Part shown: positions 10,801 through 19,600 of the stretch, piece after piece
Layout of the letters: each line of letters opens with the position of its first letter
Numbering within the stretch: position 1 is the first letter of the stretch
DNA from: Sphingobacterium thalpophilum
GTDB lineage: Bacteria; Bacteroidota; Bacteroidia; Sphingobacteriales; Sphingobacteriaceae
Reading direction: 5' to 3'
DNA length: 64,000 nt
NCBI RefSeq assembly: GCF_901482695.1
Contig: NZ_LR590484.1
Location: 2,356,001 to 2,420,000 of the forward strand
Position numbers and translations under genes: made by a program
Notes under the pieces: model-generated
Databases searched by the model: none
What the model was told of the DNA's origin: nothing
Seen by the model: the letters and a program-made list of their open reading frames with translations, nothing else

Positions 10801-11119
10801 CTGGGGGAATATTTATGATCCCGTACTGAATCCGACAGGTACCATGCCGAACCCGCATTGGGCCGATATTTACAACCGGACCTCCAGCTTTTGGTCCGTT
10901 CCGGCTTTTCAGATGCGCATGAGCAGTTTCAATATCGGTTATAGATTACCGGAAAAATTGACGAGATATCTAAATGTATCCAATGCACGGGTATATTTGA
11001 GCGCAATGAATCCACTAACGATTTATAATCCATTTAAGTATAAAGACGGGAATGGTGCCGCCTGGGATACCTACCCAAATTTGAGAACATATTCCTTTGG
11101 TGTTAATGTAACCTTATAG
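7856..11119 (+). CDS. SusC-like TonB-dependent receptor (first PUL)
   Basis: Outer-membrane TonB-dependent transporter of 1087 aa that imports oligosaccharides delivered by its SusD partner. After the leader (~35 aa, ending SHSYA) there is a carboxypeptidase-D-regulatory-like beta-sandwich (GKVVDQNGKPLEGVTI, residues ~48-120), the TonB-box-like segment ELEEVVAVGYTTQKK, the plug domain (SALAGRVAGL; DPSEIESISFLKDGAAAVYG) and a ~22-strand barrel ending in a short C-terminal beta strand (YSFGVNVTL). There is no N-terminal STN domain, so anti-sigma signalling by this receptor is not expected. It is followed 35 bp later by susD. Substrate is inferred to be a pectin fragment from the neighbouring pectate lyases and polygalacturonases. 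Confidence 0.95.
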   Translation: MNHFIFPKKSSIKLAKLLAIGIMTGGILPSHSYAERLSEHKLFFFKNITGKVVDQNGKPLEGVTIAIKGSKTATSTDKDGTFRLNLPVGNEILVLNHVGYKRLEVPVGNQSVLTIQMEAESRELEEVVAVGYTTQKKAHLTGSVVSIKAEEVEDLPTTNIGSALAGRVAGLAVSGGNTRPGTKATLTIRKPMGPSKDGGTTDPLYVIDGMVQVDGQNQPDATLFGNLDPSEIESISFLKDGAAAVYGVRGANGVVLVTTKRGKVGTPKISYNGSYAINDEAYRTKMMDAYQYGMYFNIMNGPNGSNKHPSDQGFENWFFSQDELDYFKNHSYNWLDDAWKSSYLTRHSLNISGGADKATYFANIAYNKQDGNLGTLDYDRWNFRAGSDIQVASNFKVGMQVSGNTGNLQKTFNKIGGENDDNDYRNLLLASPYVPAYVNGLPARLPGTSGDLSAYHYFELQKLGNLATSDTRQFSINLNGEYRAPWLEGLVIRGSYNRNLKNDRGTQIGTKYQTYTFKRGGDNGHIYDMGTDPTAVTFSNGNRVYFSNVAGNSYQANFTLSYDKQWNKHNFAGLFSVEKAEANSSQEDVWKDDPLSTTNGQFNTAFGAVTGRTYAYESGTLGYVGRLNYRYGNKYLAEILFRSDASTKFAPENYWGNFYNISAGWVISEEQFFQSKAVDYLKLRLSHGKLGNDQTAAWGWLQRYTYQEGKGGVFGENNGSIGASTGLKMEKSPNRNAAWANEYKNNIGVDARFLNNRLSATIDAYYNKGYDLLVIRTGNIPVSVGGSVAAENYGRKNTFGYELELGWQDKVNDFSYGVSTRLSWSNDKVIRGDFNDVDVLYPWKAHPNGPSDNGVWGYDYLGMFKTQQDIDDYVSQYNITQVFDESVDKLRPGMLYYRDVRGPLQADGTFAGPDGVINEYDQIQLAKNSTNHYAVGMTFKAGYKGFSAEAVLTGSFGGYAEITERNKLNNDISRVYTNLPVFWGNIYDPVLNPTGTMPNPHWADIYNRTSSFWSVPAFQMRMSSFNIGYRLPEKLTRYLNVSNARVYLSAMNPLTIYNPFKYKDGNGAAWDTYPNLRTYSFGVNVTL

Positions 11120-11154
11120 GGTTCCATCGGTTCAATGAATTAAAATGACTGAAG

Positions 11155-13188
11155 ATGAAAAAAATAACAATATTCAAGCTCGCTTTATTGAGCCTGCTTT
11201 TGACCAATCAAGCGTGTAAAGATAATTTTCTTGAAGAAAAGTCGGATTTAGCTGCTGTAAAAGAAGACGATGTCTTCAAAGATCCTATCTTGGCCCGTGC
11301 TTATGTAGACTTCGTATATGGGCTATTTCTACCTCCTAACAATGCACAGACATTTGTGGCCACACAGGATGCTACGGAAGACGGTAAGTATAGCAATACC
11401 TTTACGCAGACGACCGATGAATTGGCCGGTGAAACAGATTATAACAAAAAATGGAATATGATCTCCTATGTCAATAATCATGCGAACAAGTATTTCGGGC
11501 AGCGGATGAGCGCGAGCATAGGCAACAATGTCTGGACAAGGATGAAAGAAATCAATGTCTTTTTAGCCAAGATAGACCAATATGGCATCGATGAAGCTAC
11601 GCGGAATTTGCTGAAAGGTCAGCTATATTTTTGGCGGGCTTACCAATATTTCCAGTTGGTCCGGTTATATGGTGGCGTTCCGTTGGTTCTTGAACCGCAG
11701 ACACCGGTAGTTGGTGAGAATGAAGTCAACTCTATACCCAGAAGTAGTACCGCTGCTTGTATTGAGCAAATTTGTAAAGATCTGGACATGGCAAAAAGCC
11801 TCTTGCCGGGACGATGGGATGCTGCTAATTGGGGGCGGATTACCAGTGGTGCTGCAGCAGCGTTAAAGGGCCGTGTACTGTTGACATATGCGAGTCCACA
11901 ATTTAATCCTACCGATTCACGTGACCGTTGGGAAGAAGCATACAAAGCAAATTTGGAGGCTAAAAATTTACTGGAGCAGCACGGTTTTGGATTGTTTCAG
12001 ACTGGGGGCACAGCGAATGGTAAAGCTTGGGGAGACATGTTTATCGTAGAAGGTAGTGCCAATCCCGAAGCCGTAATTGTCTATGGATTTAATAACTTAT
12101 CATCTTCCGTCAACACAGTTAAAAACAATGGCTGGGAGCAGGTCATTCGGCCACGCGCCCTCTCGGGATCGGGGTCAATTTCGCCGACCAAGCAGATGTT
12201 GGATGCCTTTCCCATGTTGGATGGTAAAGACATACATGATCCGACCTCTGCCTATACGTATGATGCGCAAAAGTTTTATAAAAATAGAGATCCCAGGTTT
12301 TCAAAGACCTTTGTTTATAACGGCGCTTTATTTCCTTATGGCAGTGGCAGTGAATACCGTCAATGGACATATTCTTGGAAAAATAAAAACGGATCTTATG
12401 TCTCCACGGAAACACAGGGAGCTAATGCCAGTGGAATTTATTTGAAAAAAGGTTCGGATCCCAATGCCTCAGGGTCTTCCAATGGCGGAGCGGGTTTCCA
12501 GCAGAGTGGTACAGATTTTATCGAACTGCGATTTGCCGAAGTCATATTAAATCTGGCGGAATCAGCGATTGGAACGAACAGGTTGGAGGAAGGAATGACC
12601 GAGATTAAAAAAATAAGGGCTAGAGCTGGTTTGGAAAACACGGATGGCGCGTATGGTCTGAGTGCCGCGGCCGGCAACAGGGATAAACTGTTCGGAGCGG
12701 TCATCAATGAACGAAAATTGGAGTTTGCCTATGAAGGAAAACGGTTCTACGATCTCAGACGCTGGAAACTCTTTGAGACGGATTCGCCAACGGCCCAACG
12801 TCTTGGCGTGAAACCCTTAAACGGAACACGACGTACAGGGTTGCTCATCACGGTCAAAAATAATGGCAAGGAATATATCGGGGATTTAGATCCATTATTG
12901 CGGGATGGTAAAAGTGGTAATGTGCCAGTTGTGGAGCGTCAGCCAGGTTCTTATCCACCGGGGATTGACAATCAGGAACAGTATCTTGACTACCTTTACG
13001 ACAATTATTTTACGATCACCGAAAAGGACAATTTAGATCCAACCAATGGATCATGGAGTTTTACCTGGTATCCACAATACTATTTCTTTGGCCTGAATCA
13101 AACAATACTGAGTGCGTCTCCTTATTTACAACAGACCGCCGGCTGGGATAGTATGAATGGGGCAGGCACTTTTGATCCGTTGAAATAA
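11155..13188 (+). CDS. SusD/RagB-like surface glycan-binding lipoprotein (first PUL)
   Basis: A 677-residue lipoprotein with signal sequence and lipobox ending at C21 (TNQAC). The SusD fold is shown by tetratricopeptide-like helices (LLKGQLYFWRAYQYFQLVRLYGGVPLV), the middle ALKGRVLLTYASPQF segment and the C-terminal ERKLEFAYEGKRFYDLRRW signature. SusD proteins sit over the SusC barrel and deliver oligosaccharides. It is the natural partner of the receptor just upstream. At 677 aa it is longer than typical SusD proteins (about 500-600 aa), mainly through loops in the last third. Non-coding DNA of 137 bp follows. Confidence 0.95.
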   Translation: MKKITIFKLALLSLLLTNQACKDNFLEEKSDLAAVKEDDVFKDPILARAYVDFVYGLFLPPNNAQTFVATQDATEDGKYSNTFTQTTDELAGETDYNKKWNMISYVNNHANKYFGQRMSASIGNNVWTRMKEINVFLAKIDQYGIDEATRNLLKGQLYFWRAYQYFQLVRLYGGVPLVLEPQTPVVGENEVNSIPRSSTAACIEQICKDLDMAKSLLPGRWDAANWGRITSGAAAALKGRVLLTYASPQFNPTDSRDRWEEAYKANLEAKNLLEQHGFGLFQTGGTANGKAWGDMFIVEGSANPEAVIVYGFNNLSSSVNTVKNNGWEQVIRPRALSGSGSISPTKQMLDAFPMLDGKDIHDPTSAYTYDAQKFYKNRDPRFSKTFVYNGALFPYGSGSEYRQWTYSWKNKNGSYVSTETQGANASGIYLKKGSDPNASGSSNGGAGFQQSGTDFIELRFAEVILNLAESAIGTNRLEEGMTEIKKIRARAGLENTDGAYGLSAAAGNRDKLFGAVINERKLEFAYEGKRFYDLRRWKLFETDSPTAQRLGVKPLNGTRRTGLLITVKNNGKEYIGDLDPLLRDGKSGNVPVVERQPGSYPPGIDNQEQYLDYLYDNYFTITEKDNLDPTNGSWSFTWYPQYYFFGLNQTILSASPYLQQTAGWDSMNGAGTFDPLK

Positions 13189-13325
13189 GTATATTTATAG
13201 GGTATAATATATTCGTATATAAAAATTGTATTTGTATATGAATTGTGACAGACTTTATTTCTAATAAATGTGGGATTGACATATATTTGAAATAATAATT
13301 ATAAACCAAACAAACAGAGGGAAAC
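13189..13325 (+). promoter_or_regulatory. Intergenic promoter and inverted-repeat region before the PL1 pair
   Basis: The gap carries TATATTTG at 13282-13289 (Bacteroidota -7 consensus) with TTTC at 13258-13261 at the -33 spacing. Further upstream, ATTCGTATAT (13211-13220) and GTATATGAAT (13234-13243) form an imperfect inverted repeat (8 of 10 pairs) around TTGTATTT. That core and the arm sequence resemble the perfect repeat at 54142-54176, so the two may bind related regulators. The pectate lyase block probably has its own transcription start here. Confidence 0.4.
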
Positions 13326-14954
13326 ATGTTACATAAAATAACACTGACCGCATTATTGAGTATTTTCACCTCAGTAGCATTTTGTCAGTATCCAAAAATT
13401 CCGGAAGAAGTTAAAAAGTCCACCGACGAGTTGATGAAAAAGGCTCTTCGCCAATCAGATGAAGCCTGGCAAAAAGCACTGCCCGTGATAGAAGAATATG
13501 CTAAACAAGGCAAACCTTATATCCCTTGGGCTGGGCGACCCACAGATTTGCCACAGGCATCTATACCTGCTTTCCCGGAAGCGGAAGGCGGTGGTAAATT
13601 TACTTTTGGTGGCCGCGGTGGTAAAGTTTATGTGGTGACGAGCCTGGATGACAACGGTCCGGGGACGCTGCGTGAAGCTTGCGAAAAAGGCGGCCCCCGA
13701 ATTATCGTTTTCAACGTCTCCGGTATTATCCGTTTAAAAACTCCATTGATCATTCGGGCACCTTATATTACCATTGCTGGCCAATCTGCTCCCGGTGATG
13801 GCGTATGTGTGGCTGGAGAATCTGTCTGGATCAATACACATGATGTGCTGATTCGCCATATGCGTTTTCGGCGTGGCGAAACTTATGTAGGCAGAAGGGA
13901 TGACGCTATTGGCGGCAATCCAGTCGGAAATATTATGATTGACCATGTTTCGGCAAGCTGGGGACTGGATGAAAATATGTCGATGTACCGGCACATGTAC
14001 AACGATAGTACAGGCAAAGCTGAGGAAAAACGGGGCACGGTGAATATCACGATACAGAATTCGATTTTCTCCGAGGCTCTGGATACCTGGAACCATGCAT
14101 TTGGCAGTACACTGGGCGGCGAAAACTGTACTTTTATGCGAAATCTCTGGTCCAATAATGCAGCCAGAAATCCTTCCATCGGTTGGAATGGACTGTTCAA
14201 TTTCTTCAACAATGTCGTGTATAACTGGGTACACCGCTCTATTGATGGGGGCGATTACCAAGCGACCTACAATATCGTAAATAATTACTTTAAGCCCGGA
14301 CCAGCGACTCCTTTAAACGAACCCATAAGTTACCGTATACTCAAACCTGAATCTGGACGGAGCAAGTTGCCTTATGTTGTTTTTGGACGAGCACATGTGA
14401 ATGGGAACATTGTTGAGGGCAATGCAAAGGTGACTGCAAACAATTGGGATGGTGGCGTACAGCTGGAAAATAAGGCCGGTAACCTGATGACCTTTGATGA
14501 AGCCAAACCTTATTTTGCTGCAATGAGCGTAAAGGAACCGTTTCCGCATGCGAATTTCCCTGTGATGAGCGCGCAGGAAAGTTACGCGTATGTGCTTGAT
14601 CATGCTGGAGCAACATTACCAAAAAGGGATCCCGTTGATCAGCGGGTTGTCCGGGAAGTTAGAAATGGGAAGCCTACGCCTTTGAAGGATGTGAAACTTC
14701 CGGAAAAGGATTTTGAACATAGAAGACTGCCAAAGGACTCGTATAAGATCGGAATCATTACAGATATATCACAAGTAGGCGGGTATCCCGTATACAAAGG
14801 TAAGGCGTATAAAGACTCGGATAACGATGGTATTCCTGATGATGTTGAAAAACAAATGGGGCTTAACCCGAATGATCCGAGCGACTCTGCAAAGATCACC
14901 GCTTCGGGCTACGCGAATATTGAAATCTATCTCAACAAATTGGCTGCTAAATAA
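13326..14954 (+). CDS. PL1-type pectate lyase (first of tandem pair)
   Basis: A secreted 542-residue pectate-lyase-like parallel beta-helix of polysaccharide lyase family 1, which cleaves polygalacturonate by beta-elimination using Ca2+. The signal peptide ends near AFC-QYPK. A helical segment (~25-70) precedes the core FPEAEGGGKFTFGGRGGKVYVV and the family motifs RRDDAIGGNPVGN and IDHVSASWGLDENMS, with acidic residues suited to calcium binding, and the Arg-containing FMRNLWSNNAARNPSIG rung. The C-terminus (~485-530) has a thrombospondin-type-3-like Ca2+ loop, DSDNDGIPDD. The next gene, 5 bp downstream, is a close paralogue. The Met at 13326 starts a good signal peptide. Confidence 0.88.
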   Translation: MLHKITLTALLSIFTSVAFCQYPKIPEEVKKSTDELMKKALRQSDEAWQKALPVIEEYAKQGKPYIPWAGRPTDLPQASIPAFPEAEGGGKFTFGGRGGKVYVVTSLDDNGPGTLREACEKGGPRIIVFNVSGIIRLKTPLIIRAPYITIAGQSAPGDGVCVAGESVWINTHDVLIRHMRFRRGETYVGRRDDAIGGNPVGNIMIDHVSASWGLDENMSMYRHMYNDSTGKAEEKRGTVNITIQNSIFSEALDTWNHAFGSTLGGENCTFMRNLWSNNAARNPSIGWNGLFNFFNNVVYNWVHRSIDGGDYQATYNIVNNYFKPGPATPLNEPISYRILKPESGRSKLPYVVFGRAHVNGNIVEGNAKVTANNWDGGVQLENKAGNLMTFDEAKPYFAAMSVKEPFPHANFPVMSAQESYAYVLDHAGATLPKRDPVDQRVVREVRNGKPTPLKDVKLPEKDFEHRRLPKDSYKIGIITDISQVGGYPVYKGKAYKDSDNDGIPDDVEKQMGLNPNDPSDSAKITASGYANIEIYLNKLAAK

Positions 14955-14959
14955 TTGCT

Positions 14960-16594
14960 ATGAAATTGCGATTTAATTCCAATATTATCCTGCTCGCCGG
15001 TTTAATTAGCCCTGTCGCTGTCTTGGCGCAATATCCAGTGATTCCAGATTCCTTGAAGAAGCTGGCTGCCGAACAGGAAAACACAGAGAACCTACGGGTG
15101 GAGGCGGCGTGGAAGACGGCGCAGCAAGTGATGAAAGCCGAAGGCAAACCCTATATTCCCTGGGCCGCCAAGCCGAGCGATCTGCCACAGGCGAAAATAA
15201 AGGCTTTCCCCGGTGCTGAGGGCGGCGGCGCCTATACTGCTGGCGGTAGAGGCGGGAAGGTCTTTGTCGTGACCAGTTTGGCGGATAGCGGACCCGGGAC
15301 ATTGAGAGAAGCTTGCGAAGCTGGAGGGGCCCGTATTGTTGTTTTTAATATCGCAGGTATTATTCGGCTTGAGAAACCGATCGTGGTGAAAGCGCCCTAT
15401 ATCACTATCGTCGGACAGACGGCGCCCGGTGATGGAGTATGTATTGCCGGAGAGTCTTTCCTGATCGATACACATGATGTGATTTTAAGATTTTTGCGTT
15501 TTCGTCGCGGCGCTACTGAGGTCACCCGTCGGGATGATGCTGTAGGCGGCAATGTGGTTGGGAATATTATCATCGACCACGTTTCGGCAAGTTGGGGACT
15601 GGATGAAAATATGTCAATCTATCGACATGTCTATGATCGTGAAGGCAAAAATCTAAAGTTACCAACGGTCAATGTGACCATCCAGAATTCGATCTTTTCG
15701 GAATGTCTGGATGCATACAACCACGCTTTTGGAAGTACAATTGGCGGGTTGAACAGTACCTTCATGCGAAATCTCTGGGCCTCAAATATCAGCCGCAATC
15801 CTTCCATAGGAATGTATGGAGACTTTGGATTTGTTAATAATGTCATCTGGAACTGGTGGAATAGAAGTGCCGACGGTGGCGACAATAGATCGTTGTTCAA
15901 TTTTATCAACAACTATTATAAGCCGGGGCCTATAACACCCAAGGATAAACCCATTGCCTATCGCATTTTGAAACCCGAATCTGGCCGCGATAAGGCCTTT
16001 AAAGATCAATACGGAAAGGTATATGCTGAGGGCAACGTCGTAGAAGGATTCCCCGAAGTAACCAAAGACAACTGGGCCGGCGGAATACAGATTGAGGACC
16101 TTCCACATGTGGGAAGCCGTGAGAAGAATATTCGTGTAGATAAAGCGTTTCCAATGGCAGCAGTAACGACTTTGGCAGCACAAGAAGCCTATGACTATGT
16201 CCTTAAGAATGCAGGCGCATGCCTGCCTAAACAGGACGCTGTTGATCAGCGCATCATCAAACAGGTAGCAGAGAACAAAGTCTACTACAACCAAGATATC
16301 CCGTTGCACGGATTTGTGTCACCTTATGTAAAAAGACGCCTTCCGCAGGATTCTTACAAAAAGGGGATTATATCAGATATCGCCCAGGTAGGTGGTTATC
16401 CGACTTATCAGGGAGTTCCTTATACAGACTCGGACAACGATGGGATCTCCGATGATGCAGAAAAGAAAATGGGGCTAAATCCCAACGATCCAGCTGATTC
16501 GCAAAGGATTGCCAAAAATGGCTATGCCAATATCGAAAATTATCTCAATGGAGCGGTCGGTCTGGATATTGTTGTCCCGGGAAGTAAACGTTAG
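14960..16594 (+). CDS. PL1-type pectate lyase (second of tandem pair)
   Basis: A 544-residue paralogue of the preceding gene with the same architecture: signal peptide (VLA-QYPV), N-terminal helical linker, FPGAEGGGAYTAGGRGGKV, RRDDAVGGNVVGN, IDHVSASWGLDENMS, RNLWASNISRNPSIG, and the terminal DSDNDGISDD calcium loop. The two proteins align from end to end, so this is a tandem duplication. Divergence is spread through the sequence, especially in the final third, and suggests an old duplication with possible specialisation, for example for methylated versus unmethylated galacturonan. The family normally acts outside the cytoplasm. A 99-bp gap follows. Confidence 0.87.
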   Translation: MKLRFNSNIILLAGLISPVAVLAQYPVIPDSLKKLAAEQENTENLRVEAAWKTAQQVMKAEGKPYIPWAAKPSDLPQAKIKAFPGAEGGGAYTAGGRGGKVFVVTSLADSGPGTLREACEAGGARIVVFNIAGIIRLEKPIVVKAPYITIVGQTAPGDGVCIAGESFLIDTHDVILRFLRFRRGATEVTRRDDAVGGNVVGNIIIDHVSASWGLDENMSIYRHVYDREGKNLKLPTVNVTIQNSIFSECLDAYNHAFGSTIGGLNSTFMRNLWASNISRNPSIGMYGDFGFVNNVIWNWWNRSADGGDNRSLFNFINNYYKPGPITPKDKPIAYRILKPESGRDKAFKDQYGKVYAEGNVVEGFPEVTKDNWAGGIQIEDLPHVGSREKNIRVDKAFPMAAVTTLAAQEAYDYVLKNAGACLPKQDAVDQRIIKQVAENKVYYNQDIPLHGFVSPYVKRRLPQDSYKKGIISDIAQVGGYPTYQGVPYTDSDNDGISDDAEKKMGLNPNDPADSQRIAKNGYANIENYLNGAVGLDIVVPGSKR

Positions 16595-16666
16595 CTATGG
16601 CATCCTGATTTCATGGTAGGTAGAATGCACAGGGGAATCCTAGCTGAAAATATAAAATTGATCGCA

Positions 16667-16678
16667 TCAACGCGTTGA
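16667..16678. promoter_or_regulatory. 12-bp perfect palindrome upstream of the beta-helix fusion gene
   Basis: TCAACGCGTTGA is a perfect palindrome with a CG centre, the general form of LacI-family operators, 16 bp before the ATG at 16694. The surrounding gap (16595-16693) has no clear -7 element. No LacI-type gene is in the window, and a 12-bp palindrome can arise by chance, so this is a weak call. Confidence 0.2.
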
Positions 16679-16693
16679 AGTAAATTTATATAC

Positions 16694-19600
16694 ATGAAGA
16701 TTAGCGGTATTTTCTTTTGGAGCTTCTGGCTGTGTAGCTTGGGTAGTTACGCACAAAAGCAAGCTGTATTGGCTCCGCTATCCTGGGATGGTACGCAGCT
16801 GCTGTATAAAAACGATTCATTGGGAAATCGGATTCCGGATTTTTCATACGCTGGTTATGAGGGAGGAGATCGTGCAATCCCAGATGGACGAGTTGAAGTG
16901 GTCGTTCCATTAACATCGGGAGATGCGACACAACGCATCCAGGCAGCTCTGGATTATGTGTCTAATCTACCTAAAGGAAAAGACGGTCTGCGGGGTGTGG
17001 TGCTACTGGAAAAGGGAGTGTACCAGGTATCGGGATCACTTTCCATTCATACTTCTGGTGTGATTTTGAGAGGCAGTGGATTTACAACTGGCGGTACAAC
17101 AATTCTTGGTACTGGGACTTCTCGTGAGACACTTATCCGTATCGCAGGAAAAAACAATATTCAGCTGCAGGAGAAGCATACGATCAATACGTCTTATGTG
17201 CCCGTAAATTCCCGGAAATTTGAGGTCGAAACGGCATCAGCTTATCGCGCGGGGGATAAAGTCATGATTACTAGACCAGCAACCCAAAGCTGGATCGACG
17301 TCTTGGGTACCGGTCACTTTGGTGGCGGCATCACATCATTGGGCTGGAAACCCGGTCAGCGCGATATAACCTGGGATAGAACAGTCGTTGCGGTGCACGG
17401 AAATAGCATAGAAATTGACGCGCCAATAACGACCGCACTGGATCAGACATACGGTCAGTCAACGCTGGCGAAGTTCACTTGGACGGGACGTATTACGCAT
17501 GCTGGCGTTGAAAACATGATGCTTGAATCGAGCTATAACCGAGACAATCCAAAAGATGAAGATCACCGTTGGATGGCTATTACAGTTGAAAACGCCGAAA
17601 ACGTCTGGGTGCGCAGGATGCAATTTAGACACTTTGCGGGCTCGGCTGTATATGCGCTGGAAAGCGCCAAAAAATTGACAGTGGAAGATTGCATCTCCTT
17701 AGAACCCGTATCGGAGATTGGAGGACAAAGGCGGTATACCTTTTACACAAAAGGACAGCAGACGCTATTTCAGCGTCTTTATTCACGGCAGGGCTATCAC
17801 GATTTTGCTGTTGGGTACCTTGCCGCTGGCCCTAATGCCTTTGTGCAGTGCCAAGCTGTGGAACCCTTTAGTTTTAGTGGGGCAATTGATAGCTGGGCGT
17901 CAGGAATTTTATTTGACATTATCGATATTGATGCGCAGGCCTTAAGCTATAAAAATCGCGGCCAGGATGGGCAAGGAGCAGGCTGGTCAGCCGCCAACAG
18001 TGTTTTCTGGCAATCCACTGCTGGTCTCGTGGAATGTTACCAGCCGCCTACCGCACAAAACTGGGCTTTTGGTATTTGGTCGCAATTTCAAGGTGATGGT
18101 TATTGGGAGCAGTCCAACGAGTACATCAAACCACGAAGCTTGTACTACGCACAATTGGAGGGGCGAATTGGCAAGGCCGCAAAAGACAGGTCGATCTTAT
18201 TACCTGTCTTGACAGAAGCTTCCAGCAGTCCGCCGGTACATGTGGCGATGGAATTAACTCAACAGGCCGTGCAGCCAGCGTTACAGCTAGTCGATTTTAT
18301 CCGTGAAGCGGACCATAGGTCGTCTCTCAATATCAGTGTTGGAAAGGCCAAAACGATTGATCAGATCGGTTACAACGCACAGGCCGTAAAGTCTCGATCG
18401 GCGGATATGCAGGTGCTGCATGGCTGGCTAGTGCGTGGAAACAGTATCTTGACAGGTAGTAAACTGGATGTACCTTGGTGGAGTGGCTCTGCAAGACCTT
18501 ACGGAGCTATCAAAGCCAAACCCCATATCACGCGCTACGTGCCCGGAGAGGTCGGGATTGGTCTCACGGATGATCTCGAGGCGCTGACGGATACCATGCA
18601 ACAAAATCATGTATTGGCCATAGACCATAATTATGGGCTTTGGTATGATAGGCGTCGCGACGATCATGAGCGAATCCGAAGGATGAACGGTGAGGTCTGG
18701 CCGCCATTTTATGAGCTGCCCTTCGCGAGAAGTGGTACCGGCCTCGCTTATGATGGCTTATCAAAATATGACCTGACTAAATACAACCAGTTTTACTGGA
18801 GCCGCTTAAAGCGCTTTGCGGATTTAGCAGACCAAAAAGGCTTGATACTGATCCACCAGAATTATTTTCAGCATAATATTATAGAAGCAGGGGCTCACTA
18901 TGCTGATTTTCCTTGGCGTACAGCCAATAACATCAATAATGTTGGTTTTCCAGAACCTGTTCCCTATGCTGGAGACAAGCGTATTTTTATGGCTGAACAG
19001 TTTTACGATATCGGTAATCCCGTACGCAGAGCCTTACATCGCGCTTATATCCGCCAGTGTCTCGATAATTTTAAGGACAATTCGGGTGTTATTCAGATGA
19101 TCAGCGCTGAATATACGGGGCCGCTGCATTTTGTGCAGTTCTGGATCGATGTAATTAAGGAGTGGAAAGCCGAGACGGGCGGGCACCCGATTATTGCATT
19201 GAGCGCCACGAAGGATGTTCAGGATGCCATACTGGCCGACCCAGAACGCGCTGCTGAAATTCAGATTATTGATATTCGGTATTGGCATTATCAGGCTGAC
19301 GGGACACTTTACGCGCCCAAAGGGGGGCAGAACCTAGCTCCACGTCAACATGCACGTTTGTTAAAGCCAAAGAAAACCTCTATGGAAGCCGTCTATAAAG
19401 CGGTTTCGGAATATCGGATTAAATACCCAGAGAAAGCCGTGTTATATCATGGTGATAATTATCCCGAAATGGCCTGGGCGTCTTTCATGGCCGGCGGCTC
19501 CATGGCCAATGTGCCGAGAATCCAAATGCCCGAGTTCTATGCTGCTGCTGCTGGTATGCAACCCACAGTCATCGGTGGACATTGGGTTTTAAGGTCTGAT

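Noticed and set aside
13734..14261. 175-codon minus-strand frame opposite the first PL1 gene
   Set aside because: Antisense of conserved beta-helix rungs; the translation has no recognisable domain.
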